The translations under genes were made by a program, and so were the position numbers. A stretch of DNA of 64,000 bases from Hydractinia symbiolongicarpus (lineage: Eukaryota; Cnidaria; Hydrozoa; Anthoathecata; Hydractiniidae): assembly GCF_029227915.1 (NCBI RefSeq), contig NC_079876.1, positions 30,663,828 to 30,727,827 of the forward strand, given 5' to 3'. Below the pieces are notes generated by a model that did no database searches, was not told the DNA's origin, and saw only the letters and a list, made by a program, of their open reading frames with translations. Positions 1 through 34,200 of this stretch are shown one piece after another. Every line of letters starts with the position of its first letter. Positions within the stretch are counted from its first letter, which is position 1.

Positions 1-124
1 GTTAGTGAATTTCATATAACTTTACAACATATTAAATTTTGCCTGTAGAAAGTAAACTATTTTCTTATTATTTTGAAACTCGCAAAAACTTCAACGCAGG
101 ACGTATGACATATCAAACACTAAC

Positions 125-22294
<22,170 letters not shown>

Positions 22295-22857
22295 ATTCTC
22301 TCTCTTTCTACGTCTATCAGATTAGTGGTATACATGTTATAAACATTTATATTCTACAACACATCCACCTTTGTTCCTGAGAATGTCAGCAATTTGTTTT
22401 GACATAACTTTTTGTACAACAAGCAATAAGTTTCATTTGTCTAGCACGGCTATAGATTTTGTTGGCACCTTAAACTAAATGTAGTTTGGCGTAGTAAATG
22501 CAAACGCAAAATGTTTATAGTTTGGTGTACAACTAGATATATACTATAAAATTAATAATGGTGGGAATTGATTGTAAACAAAAAGGAAGCATGCGTTTTA
22601 TTTTGATTTTGCTAATAAATCTTCTTTTTCATGTCTTGTTATATCCAGCTAGCTAAATAATTATGAAAGTGTTTTGAGGGGTAATACTTTAGTAAAATAA
22701 CGTAATTTGGGTCAATGTAAATAAAACTAAGTAGTTTTAAACTTAAGATTTAGTGTTTGCAAAAATAAAACATTCTTGCTCTCTAATCTATCTAATACTC
22801 CCTGGAGTTGCATTACATTTTGTTGTTCCTTTCAAGAAAAAATATACACATGGAGGA
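22295..22857. promoter_or_regulatory. Intergenic region between divergent RPTP and RPP14-like genes
   Basis: The start codons of the minus-strand phosphatase (22294) and plus-strand RPP14-like gene (22858) are 563 bp apart with nothing recognisable between them. Any core promoter elements must lie here or in unrecognised upstream exons. No convincing TATA box or CpG-rich block was visible by eye. Calling it a bidirectional promoter is inference from spacing. Confidence 0.45.
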
Positions 22858-23151
22858 ATGGTGCGACAAAGAAAAATCAGTGGATTAACATTTGCACATC
22901 TTAAAGTAACATTTGCTGCTCAAGCGCTGTGTTCTTTGACACAGATAGAATTCGAATCTGCAATATTTTCTGCATTAGACGCATTACATGGTCATGTTGG
23001 GGCAGCTATTAACTTTTCAGTTGATGCCTATACCGACTGTCTTGCTGAGATCTCGGTAAGGGAAGATGAACTTACCAAATTCTGGAGTGCACTAACATTA
23101 TATGGGTTTCATGAAAATAAACGATGTATGTTTACAGTAAAAAAGCTCTAG
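22858..23151 (+). CDS. RPP14: Ribonuclease P/MRP protein subunit p14 homologue
   Basis: 97 codons in one exon. The C-terminal block ELTKFWSALTLYGFHENKRC matches the family pattern LxKLWSSLTLxGxxxxKxC of vertebrate RPP14, a Pop5/Rpp14-fold subunit of RNase P and RNase MRP that acts in the nucleus in tRNA 5' processing. Upstream, HLKVTFAAQALCSLTQIEFE and LHGHVGAAINF correspond to the first strand and helices. The ATG at 22858 (context GAGGAATGG) puts the first conserved strand at the expected distance from the start. The frame stays open upstream to 22753 but has no earlier ATG. Vertebrate RPP14 is about 124 residues; this one stops soon after the CxF motif, so it may lack the final residues or use a downstream exon (see 23336-23410). 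Vertebrate RPP14 mRNAs also encode HTD2; no HTD2-like sequence is visible downstream. Confidence 0.85.
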   Translation: MVRQRKISGLTFAHLKVTFAAQALCSLTQIEFESAIFSALDALHGHVGAAINFSVDAYTDCLAEISVREDELTKFWSALTLYGFHENKRCMFTVKKL

Positions 23152-23335
23152 CATCTGTCATGTTTGTTTTGTTTGCTGCTACTTGTTTTTAATGTATACT
23201 TTATTGGTAAAAAAATGTCAACAGAAACTTAAACTTTGGATAGTTTTTAATAGATGTGTAGCTGGAACATTTCTACTAATACGTTTGAATTTTTTTTCTG
23301 CCATACAATTACTGAGTATCATTGTTACTTTTCAG

Positions 23336-23410
23336 AGTTTTAATGTTAGGGTCTTAAATGAAGATTTTATAGAATATCTCACTGAAAGAAACCTGTTATA
23401 TGAAAAATAA
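23336..23410 (+). CDS. Possible alternative 3' exon of the RPP14-like gene
   Basis: After a good acceptor (ACTTTTCAG) 24 codons are open to a TAA: SFNVRVLNEDFIEYLTERN and five more residues. A phase-0 GT at 23137 (ACA|GTAAAA) in the RPP14-like exon would join to it through a 199-bp intron and extend the protein to 117 residues, close to the usual family length. The FNVRVL text loosely resembles the FRVIQV end of vertebrate RPP14. The donor is weak and the unspliced reading CMFTVKKL also aligns with the family, so this is a hypothesis. Confidence 0.35.
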   Translation, partial: SFNVRVLNEDFIEYLTERNLLYEK

Positions 23411-25250
23411 CACCTTGAAAGTACAATTAGTTCATTCCAATAGTTTTGGTAAACTGGTCATCATAAGTTTTAACCTATATGTCAGCGTACAACAAGATAC
23501 ATATATTTCTACTGCCTAATGTTACATCCTGATGCTATCATTCGCAAACAATTAATTTTAAGATACCTTCAATTAATCAACAGAGTATCAATCCCAAAGA
23601 AAAATTTGTGAAAATTTCCGAAAATATCAATTGACAAAGATATATCTTAGTGAAATTACTAATTCTTTTAATCTGTGATATCAAGTTCAATATCATACCT
23701 CAATATACAGATCTAGTAGATTTGCGAAAATAATTCCTCTCAAAAAACCTTGAAATATTTCATTTGCGGAAAAAATCTTCGCGAAATATCTCAATATGAC
23801 TGATTTACGTAAATTCTTTTTCGCGATTATGAATTTGTTTTGACCTAACGAAAAATAGCCTTAGCAAAAATTAATCAATATAAGGTATTCGCGTTTGGAA
23901 TTCTTATAGTTAAATTTAGGTAACTCGAACACCGGATAACACGAACTTTTATCCCCTAAACTTTCCCTTACAATTTCTTCTAAAACTCCAATTATCTCGA
24001 AACTTGGATAACTTTCGTGTGCTCTGACAATATTTCGATGGAATTGCTAATTGTTTCGTAGAATTTTTGCTCGAGAAAAATAAATCAAAGACGACAAATG
24101 TACAGATTGTATTCAGAAGATGTAAACAAGCCGATATGCGAATCTTCAGTGTTTGCAAATTAATTCTCGCAGGAATTAATTTTCGCGATTTTTCTAAATT
24201 TCTCGAAAATTAATTCAGACGAAAATTATAGGGAACCTCGCTACTCGCGAAAATTGGATTTTTTTTATTATTATTAGAACTACATATTGATGGGTTAAAA
24301 AAAAGTTAAAATAAAGCAAAAGCTTTTCGGTATAAAAACACCGTCAGTGCATATAAGCATTTATGTTTACTTTTGACCGCCATTTCTTGTTGATATTTTT
24401 CATAATTATAAGATTACACCTTCGCATTTTTATATATATAAAAAAAATTGTGTTTAGCTTGAACTTCCATGTGTGTTTGTGAAAATTCGCAGGCTTGGTA
24501 TCTTACCCTTGTGTTTCTGAAAACCATGTTCCTTATGAAAAACGAGGCGCGTACTGCTGCAATATATAGGCGTGCGCTTCGGGCGCTAAAATAAACGGAA
24601 GTCTGATATGTTTATCTTTTAATGTCAATCTGAAAACTCAGTTCGATACATAAAAATTTAGGAGAGAAGTCACCTACCATACAAAATAAAGTTACAAAAA
24701 CGTAATAAACCTATAAATAAAAAACTATAAATAATGCTAAATATGCAGAAACATATTTCTAAAGAAGAATTACATCGTATCTTGTAGTGACAAACTTAGA
24801 CGCCTTCCTTAATCTCAAAAATCTAAACACTGTTAATCTTCACTGCAGGTCGGGTGATCGTGGTTACCATTTTAAAAACGTTATATCTTCAAATCTAGTG
24901 ACTTTTAGGCTATCTAGATCGATTTTCTGAAAGTAGACTGAATCTCCTTAAGCGGTGCACAATTAACGCGAGGCGATGCTGTGATACTGTGAATTATTTT
25001 TTTTCCAAAATGCACGACAGAAATGGTTGCAAGTAAAATTTATTGTCAAATTCCCACGTTTATTTTACACGACTATCAAAAATTCGGTTGAAGGAAATAT
25101 CATAAAATATAGTTCCTACACATATTAAAAAATTCTAACTTAAAATGATTTTTCTATCTAAACTGATGTACCAATTATTCTTACATTTCTTTCCAAAAAA
25201 AGTTGTAAAAATATTATTTCCATAAAATAAAAATAAGAGTCTTGATTTCA
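23411..25250. other. Intergenic region between RPP14-like gene and UROD
   Basis: No gene recognised. From about 23600 to 24260 the sequence is peppered with TTCGCGAAAATT-type palindromic words, which recur at 25.8-26.1 kb. UROD polyadenylation probably falls near 25040-25070, where TTTATT (AATAAA on the minus strand) occurs twice about 190-210 bp after the stop. Confidence 0.5.
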
Positions 25251-28200
25251 TTACTTTGTTTCAGTTATCACTTTTTCCGAAAACTTGTGGACAGCATCAA
25301 CGAAAACCCGAAGATGTTCCGGATCCATATCGGGATACATACCGTGTCCCAGATTTGCTATATACCTCGATGTACCAAACTCTCGAATCATTTTTTCCAC
25401 ACATCTTTCTAGCACTTCCTATGACAGCAGACAAACATGTAAAAATTTCTTCTTTTAACGGTAACAACGGAAACACATAAAATTTGGTAGGAAAAATAAA
25501 TTTGAAATGCGGCTTTTGAATATATAGTTGGGGGTTGAGGAGGAGGGGGTAAATCATACGAATCCGAAAAATAAATTCTTTTACAAAGACAAAGAAAAAG
25601 ATGCCGGCCAGTTTGAAGTCTCTTTTAGGTGGGTATTTTGCGGACCAAAATAATTCGTACTTTAAACAGAGCGGATGAAATATAGTACAAAATGTCAATA
25701 TTGTCTTACCCGTAAAAAAAATTGTAAATGGCGCAATTTAAGATATTTATGCTGATATCATCATTTTCTGATTAAATTTCATAAAGAAGTTAATGCAACT
25801 GTTTAAAAGTGGATATAAAACCGTTTTTCGCGCGTGTTAATATTTGCGCGATAGCAATTTTCGCGCATGATAAATTCCCTACAAATAACAAAAGAATAAT
25901 AGAAGAATAGTTTTTGAGAATAAAATTTAAATTTTGCGAGAACTAATTTTCGCGAAGTTGGCAAGTCCTAATATTTCGCGAAAACTAAATTTCGCGAAAA
26001 AAGAATTTAATAGTATTTTATTTAATACATCGCGGGTTTTAATTTTTGTGAAATTGACAAAAGCTCGCAAAAGTTTGCGAATATTAATTCCCGCCAAAAT
26101 TTATTTCCTTAAGATAATAAAATTCTAGGTTTTAGACAATATATTTTTATATATAAGAACATTTAAATTATGGCCTAAGGCAAGATAGTGCATATTATCA
26201 TAATTAACACTAAAATTCTTCTTATGATGTTCTTATAACAAAATCTTTAAAGCCAAAAAAACTGTAACATCTGCTTTTTAACCTATTCATAGCTTTGTTT
26301 TATTCGAAGCTCGAAAAAAAACGGACACTAAACTAACTTAATTTTTCTAGTGAATTTTTCTAGTGGGTTTACAACTTAATTTTCGGACTAATAAGTATCG
26401 TTTAAAAAAGCATAATTGAGATTAAAGTCGATTTACCTGATCGCTCAAATTTTCAGAAAATGAGTGCGATAGTACAAAAAACACACACACACACACAGAA
26501 GCCTAATACAGCACAAAATAAAACAAATGTGATTTGATTTTTCTGCGTTGATTTCCTTTAAAAAAAGGTCTGGATTCTTGATGTTTGAAACAAAAAAACA
26601 TCAGTTCTTACCTTTTCAGCATATAATGCGCACGGATCTAGATTTCCCATTAACGTTTTATTCGGAGCTAACAGCCTAAGAAATACAGTTACCATTAGGT
26701 AAAATCATAGTCCAGTTTCAAAAATTCTGGTAGATCCCGAGTATAATCGTTGAGCCTGGTCTACACACTGCTAATTCCATTCAGTCAGCGGAATACTCCG
26801 GGCTTATTTGTGGGGCAGGCCGACTTAGAATATAATATATGCCCTCCCAAAGCAGTACTCCCCAAATACAGAAATCATTGGGAGGGCCGTGTGGTATTTT
26901 GCAGAATACATGAAAGTCAAATCCATGCACATCCCCTGTATCGCCACTTGTGGCGTGAGATCTTTCGGTTATTGAGTTCGCTTTGTAATCACAAGGTCCG
27001 TGGTTCGGTCCACAGCGCGGGCATGTTTAACATGTGTCTTTACTACAGCTACAGGTCAACCCATGCCATGTGAGGGAAATTGGGTAGGTAATCCGGGGAA
27101 AAATTAATGTATACATTCCTAACACAGGACCCACATTGATAACAGTGTTTTAAACTATATCCTGTCTAAATATTCGGAATAATAATAATAAAAAGAAAGA
27201 ATGAAATAAAATTATATATAAAATTTATTTATAAGGGTGATAATTCTTCAATTTAAATTTATTTTAGTTTTTCCTTTTTTAAACTTTTAATTCTTCGCAT
27301 TAATTTTGGATTGCATATTACGACAAACTTTTCCGCAAACTAATATATAATTAATCATTTTATGGCATATATATAATTTAACGTTTAACAGGCCCTGGAA
27401 TTAATTTTGAATAAAATCAATTCAAAAATCTTATTTCTATTCAGCGATGAAAAGAACCGACTATCTGGTTATTGAACACATGTCTCAAATAAGTTAAAAA
27501 ATTAATTACTCGCTAAGGAAATTCCAGAATTAGAAACCAATTTATATCGTTTTCTCCGTTATAAATTTGTGTCAGCGTGCAGTGATTCGTTAATTTCCCA
27601 TCTTTAATTTCGTTGTCAATAAGCGTCCAGCTTAAAAAATTACGACTTTCATAACGACGAAATAAGACGCTGTAGCTACAGTGAAAAATACAAATATATA
27701 AATATTTAAGATTAATTTAATTTTCTGGTTTATGTTGAAAAAAAATCGTACTTCGTGTGAAAATATATTTTTTCAAAAAAGTTCTCATTTTCTCCTTTTT
27801 ATTTACTACGCCGTAACATTTACACAAATTCTAGATTAAGCAACAAAACAATATTTTTCTAGGTGCCAAATGCCACACTAAACATTTTCAGTTTTTGGAC
27901 CAATTTTGGCCGAAAAAAATATAAAGGTGACAAAAAGGATAATATTCATGCTATTTTGTTTCTTATGCCTAAATTTATTGAAAACGGAAATAAACCTCAG
28001 CTAGCCAGATCATACTTACAAATCCAGAAACCCAATCAGACTAAAAAGTGAGGCAAAAATTATTTCACTAAAACAGCAGAATCCTGTTTCAATTAATCAC
28101 TCTCCTGTCGCTCTCCTTCGAGGCGTGTTTAAAAAGCGGAATATGAAGGACAACATATCAAGTGATTTTTCTTGTGATAAAGCAGAGATAAGCCTTAAGT

Positions 28201-31200
28201 TAAAGAAGATAAAACAGCCTTGAAAAGTGGGTGTCTAATTACTTGTTATCGAAAATGATTTTAATCAAGGAAAATAAAAAGTATTCATAAAGTAAATATT
28301 TTTAGTCGGACAAAGGTTAATCTTATTATTCACCACCCTCGTTTTTTTTTAAATAACTTTTCTTCGTGTCATTACAATGTTCTGATTTTTAATAACTTTT
28401 CCTGAAAATGTTTGACTTATCATTGTAAAAAAATTTATTTAAAAAATTGAAGAGTTTTTCAGGGGTAGATATTTGGTTGAAATTACGTTAACACTTTAAT
28501 GCTCACTTCGCACACTTGCATTTGTTGTTAACAATGTATTTTTTAATATTTAGGATTAATTAGAGCACATATTTCAGTTCATTTGACGGACCAGATTGTA
28601 TAGATTGTACTGATCACTTATTAAAGGGAACCCGAGGTATAAAATGATGTTGGGCTTAAAATATAGAGATCAAAAAGTTGGTTAACAAGTCTTTTTTAAA
28701 AAGCGACATGAGCTCCCAAGTGATGGGGTCATCAGTTAAAAAATAAGAGGCCTGGGACGAGCAAATGAGTGTCATTTTGGCAAAAATTTTACGTCAATCA
28801 ATTCACCTTTATAATATCCATGCATTGATAAAGTTTGAGTATACATACCTTAACAGGTCTAAAATTGTTGATGACAGAGAAATACCAAAATTTGTTATTA
28901 CTTAAATATGACATTATAATTTACGCAACAAAATCAAATCTGAATTCTTTAAATGTGAATATCTTGAGAACGAAAAAATGTTTTTTAAAAAAAATTTTTG
29001 TGAACAAGCAGAAGTCATTGGAGAAGGGTAGGGGGAGGAGAGGGATCTTAGCGTATGCTTTTCGATTTGTAAGTCATCCTTAACCAAGTTTTGGTTCGAA
29101 GGTATAAGAAATGCAAAAAAGATGTTACCAATTTCATTGTTTGTCTCCTGTAATGATTGTATGCAAAAAAGAAATCCTCTTTTTTTTGTTTTTTTCGAGG
29201 AAAAAAAGAAAGTGGTGTTTATGCTTATGCATTACTCAGAACTACTAATATTTTAGAACCTGAATCGAATAACAGAGATTCATAGAGCCAACATAACACT
29301 GATTATAGTAAACAAACAGCATTTTGACCACCACTATATATAACTAAGTAGTTAGATTGTTTAAGATGATTTAGCCCTATGTAGCTCAAGATGGTTAGCC
29401 CTATGTAGCTCAAGATGGTTAGCCCTATGTAGCTCAAGATGGTTAACCCTGGGAGAGAGGGGCTCAAAAAATTACCAATATCCCGGTCAAACAAGACTTT
29501 GGTATTTCCGTGAAAAATAGCCTAATGTTGGACCAATCAAATGACGTTTATATTGAAGCATACCTGGCTTTTTTTCTATCCATTTGCCAATCTAAAGCGA
29601 TAACGTCATATTCTGTTTGTGCAAGCTTCTCAATTGCGTAATGGGCGCCTTTTGCGAACACAATCTAAAAAGAACCAAACCAAAGTTCCTGAAATCTACA
29701 GCATTTGATAGTCTGTACAAAAGCAACATAATAAAAGCACTGGAGACGGTTGAAACACACCTTCGTTTTTTTTAAGAATGCCATAAAACTTGCACAAAAT
29801 CCAGGGTTCTCGTTTAAGAACTAATTGTTTTAGAATACTTAGGAGAATTTAAATGGAATTTAGCTGCTTAAGAAAGAAAAACACTACAGATGGATGGTAA
29901 TATTAAAAATCTTCATGGCTTTTAAACTTAATACTAAGCTAACCAGAAATATGGAATGTGGAAATTAAGCATGATAACTTTTACTTAGAGGGCAGGTGCA
30001 AAAGAATCTTACAGACATAAACTCCTAAGTCTAATAGAGAATACTCTAAAGCAACCAGAAAATTAGAAAGGAAGAGTCTAATAGTCAATAGTGCAGCAAT
30101 GTATCCACAATTTGTTGAGAGAGAGAGGACACTTTCACCAGGATAAAATAACCACTAAAGATATATCACTGTCATAGATTTGTACAACCTACCATAGGTA
30201 CAGCTTTTTCAGCACCTAATTTTGCTTTCACTTTCGTTACAATCTCATTAAGGTATGGGTAACAATACTGTAAGAACAAATCCTCTGGTAGCTCTCCTGC
30301 ATGCGAATCAAAAACTTGCAATAACTAAAATAAATAAAAAAAAATTTTCACTCCATGCGTGTTATGAAGGGAAACTGTCGTTTAGAAGTTCTAAGCTCAA
30401 GGAATTTTGTATATGTGGTGTCTAAACTTGAAATTTTTTTTTGTGTGTAGCAATGCTTTTATTTTGGCATCTTTCGAAGGTAAGGTGGGTGAACTTCTAA
30501 ACGGCTACGGCGGAACATCATTTTCAAAACCCAACCGTTTGGTTATAAACGGAAAGGTGTCTTAAGATGTCACATCAGGGCGTCCACTATTATATTTTGC
30601 ATGACAAAATTAACAACGACAAGAACACCAAGATCAATGTTTTAAGCAAGACTTGAACTTACTGTTAGGGGACCTGTGCAAATCAGTTAGAGAAGTTTAA
30701 AATCATGCATTTTGTAATTCTTGTTTTGTCGATTCAATTCAGGAATGGAAAAATTTGACAATTTAAAAGTAAAACAAAGGTAAACGACTTAATTTAAGAA
30801 CTTTTTTTAAAAAAAAAAAAAGCAAAAAGACTCAGCAAATGGGAAAGTATGGTTTCTTCCACATGTAAAATACAAAAAAAAGCTTTAAATATTGAATAGA
30901 TTCTAGAAGTTTGTTTATTTTTTTATTTCCAAATCACACCAACAAGCTTATACCTGAGCACCAGCATGAACCTGCTCGACTAAATATTCAACTATTATGT
31001 CAGTTAATCGTTGTAAAAGATTTGTACTGGCTTCAGGATAAAGATACAACCATCTTTTAGCTTTCGAGTACGTTTTAGATGAGCCACCTTCGATCATGTA
31101 CACCATCAATGTCCACTACAAAAAAACATAATGATAACATTTTACAGGTGATTAACTCTATTGATAAATAATAAATTTTTTGAAAACATGCCACAGAAGA

Positions 31201-34200
31201 ATAGACAGGCGGTAATAAGGACAAACTTGATGCAGTGGAATTTCAGTTTAGAATTAACAAAATCTATATCAGATTAGAAGGTCATGAATATACCCTGTCC
31301 AACCCATGCTAACATGGGCAACGGACATTAAGCCAAGTATGATGATGCTTTTTGGCAAATTTCATTTAGGCTAGTTTGGTTCTGTCCTCAACCTTCATCT
31401 TCAAAGTTTAAAACCTACTGTAAATATGATATACTAGCTGTTTACCATAGAAAAATTTCTCATTTATTTCATGTAATATATATATATACGACACAGCAGA
31501 ATCTTACATCTGCATTATTATATAAATGACCAAAAAAGTTGAAAGTGTCCAACAACTGCTGTATATGTGACATATGTGACATTTCAAATCTAAATCTACT
31601 AAAATTACTTGCCCTGAACTTCTGACAATGCAAAAACTATTAGGAAAGAAGTTTACCAAAGCATTTCAAACTACATCTTAATGTCCCTCTGCCAAAAATT
31701 TTTATTTAGGTGCAAAAATGGATTGCGAGGTTAAAATTTGAAATCTCACGAATGTTCACATAAAATATATATAAAAAATAACAGTTTGTATAGTGTGAAA
31801 CCAATTGACAAAATATGTTTTTTTTGGCTAATTAGTCAAATTAGAAATGCAAAAAAAAAAAGTTTGAGTCACAATGAGTCCTCTTAACGATCAATCTAAC
31901 AGTTCATTTTATATCAATTTTTGCACCAAATTTATAATACTAAATTCTCTTATTTTGGTCCATTGCATACCCCCGGTCTGTATAGATACCCTCTAAAACA
32001 ACATTTAATCCAAAATGCAAAAAAAAATCAGTTATTCTGATGATATTGCATACACTCTATTCCCACAAAAGCTTTACAAATTGTAAAAAAAAATGGTTGT
32101 AGGAAGTACTTTTGATTCAACAAAAATCAGTATTTTTGACATTTTGCATGTTGTCCTTTACCAATTAAGTCCTACCCAAAATTTCAAAAAACTGCTATTT
32201 GGAATGCATCAAATTTTAATAGGGAAGGATTAGTCATTTCAGTATGTTGTACCGAGTCCTCCTCGGTAAGAATTTATACAAAATATAGAAAACATCTAAT
32301 TCTTCGTCTGTGTATGGACGACCTCACAAAATAACAAAAATATGTCAAAAAAGTTTCAGTTTCAGTTATATCATCTCAGTTATATATTTGTCATGCCGTT
32401 GTCTTGGACAAAATGTTCAACTTAAAGTTTCACCAGGCACAGCCTGTAAATTAAAAATGTCCAAAGAATTTATATAAAAATGTGAAAATTGAGGGTAAAA
32501 CAGAAATTTGCAAAATTCCACTTTTTCATATGCATGTTGTATATGCCTTCTACAACAATTATTTAATTAAAAATGTCGAAAAGAAGACAAAAATAGCTTA
32601 CAAAGAGTATAAAACAGAAATCAACAAAGTAGCTCTTTCGGTGTATTGAATATTGCTATGCGCACTAAAGTTTACACAAATGTAAAAAACAGTCGTGTTT
32701 AGTATTTTTAAATCAACAAACATCAGTTCTTTTAGCATGTTGATTTATGCCTTTGCCCAGACACTCTTACATGAATATATCAAAATACCATAAATTGGAA
32801 GAAATTAAATTTACATTTAAAATTAGTAATTTCTGTTTTTTACTTTTGGAAATTTTTGCAGAAAAAGAACTTTGCAAACCAAAAAAAGGGTTTCTTCAGT
32901 GTTGCCATGTATACAGTACTCCCTCAAAAAAGTTTATATAAACTTTTCTCACGAAATGTCATAAACAAAAACATTTGAGACGGAACATCTAGAACAACAC
33001 AAATCAAACTTAAGCTATCAGAATTACTACATGTTAAATAAGAATCGTTTTGTCATATTACTTGCAACCGATGTAAGTTTAGTTACACAGAATGTGAAAA
33101 TACATTATTTGTATAAAAAAGAGCCCTTAGATAATTTTTTAAAAGGTGTTGTGGTTTGTTATAATTTCTAATTTAAGCTTAAAAGCTCAAGTCAAGTAAG
33201 TTACAGCCATATTCCTAGTAAAGACCAGTAAGATAAGTACAGTAGCTATAGCTTACATGTAAAAAACAACATAAAGGTCAGAGGTTAGCTAGGTACTGCT
33301 GGTAATCTTAAGTTTAAAGCTAACATTAGCTAGCTACAGTAGCTGATAGGTGGTAAGTTAAAAATAAACTTGCGACTTAGCTAGGTATAAAGAACATGGC
33401 TACATATTGATAAATTCCTAGCTAGCTAGTTGTTGTAGATGTGGTTGGCTTTATGATGCTAGCTAACAAACATGCCTCACATCAATAATAGCATCAAAAC
33501 TGAAAAAAACATAAACAAACCTTTTTTTGGTTCATTTATATGCCATTTCCCTTTTTAAATGTTTTTATATTGAAGAAAAGAGTAGACAAATGCTTAAAAA
33601 GAACAGCCATCTTTTGTGCAAACACAATTTCCGTTACTTTGTGCTAGGAACTTCATTTAACAAACTTTTTACGTTTGTTTTGATTGTCAAGGAAAGTTTG
33701 GAGTTTTCAGCAAATAAAATTGCTTTATTTTGATCACGTGGTTTGATTCATCCAATTAAGTTTTTATTTTGATCAAGTGATTTTAAAACGCAAACAAACA
33801 AACAAACGCAAATGCAAACTCTCAGCATTTCTCAACACATATTTATTTCGGCAACATCAAAGTTTTTTTCGGCGATATCAAAGGAAAATAAGCATATCAA
33901 CTTTGCTTGTCACAGACACACTGGCATATTATTATATACATTAAAAATAATTCTAGGTGAAGATCTTTAACATTGGTAGCAATAACATTTTGTGTATCGT
34001 AACTGGTTTTGCTTGTAAACAACGCAAAACATCAAAATTTTTTATCCACGTAAATTTCTGACCATTAAGTAGTAGAACATTAAGGTATTTCATACTTCCA
34101 TAAAAATGAGGAAGACTCACCGGTGCACCCGCAAAACCAATAAGAGGAACTTTTCCATTTAACTTTTCTCGTGTCAGTGCAATGGCATCATAAACATATT

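Noticed and set aside
23183-23410. 75-codon plus-strand ORF as a separate gene
   Set aside because: The first part is hydrophobic AT-driven text before a splice acceptor; only the last 24 codons could be a real exon.
29303-29494. Secreted repeat protein on the minus strand
   Set aside because: The 24-bp tandem repeat lies between UROD exons and has no splice or start context of its own.
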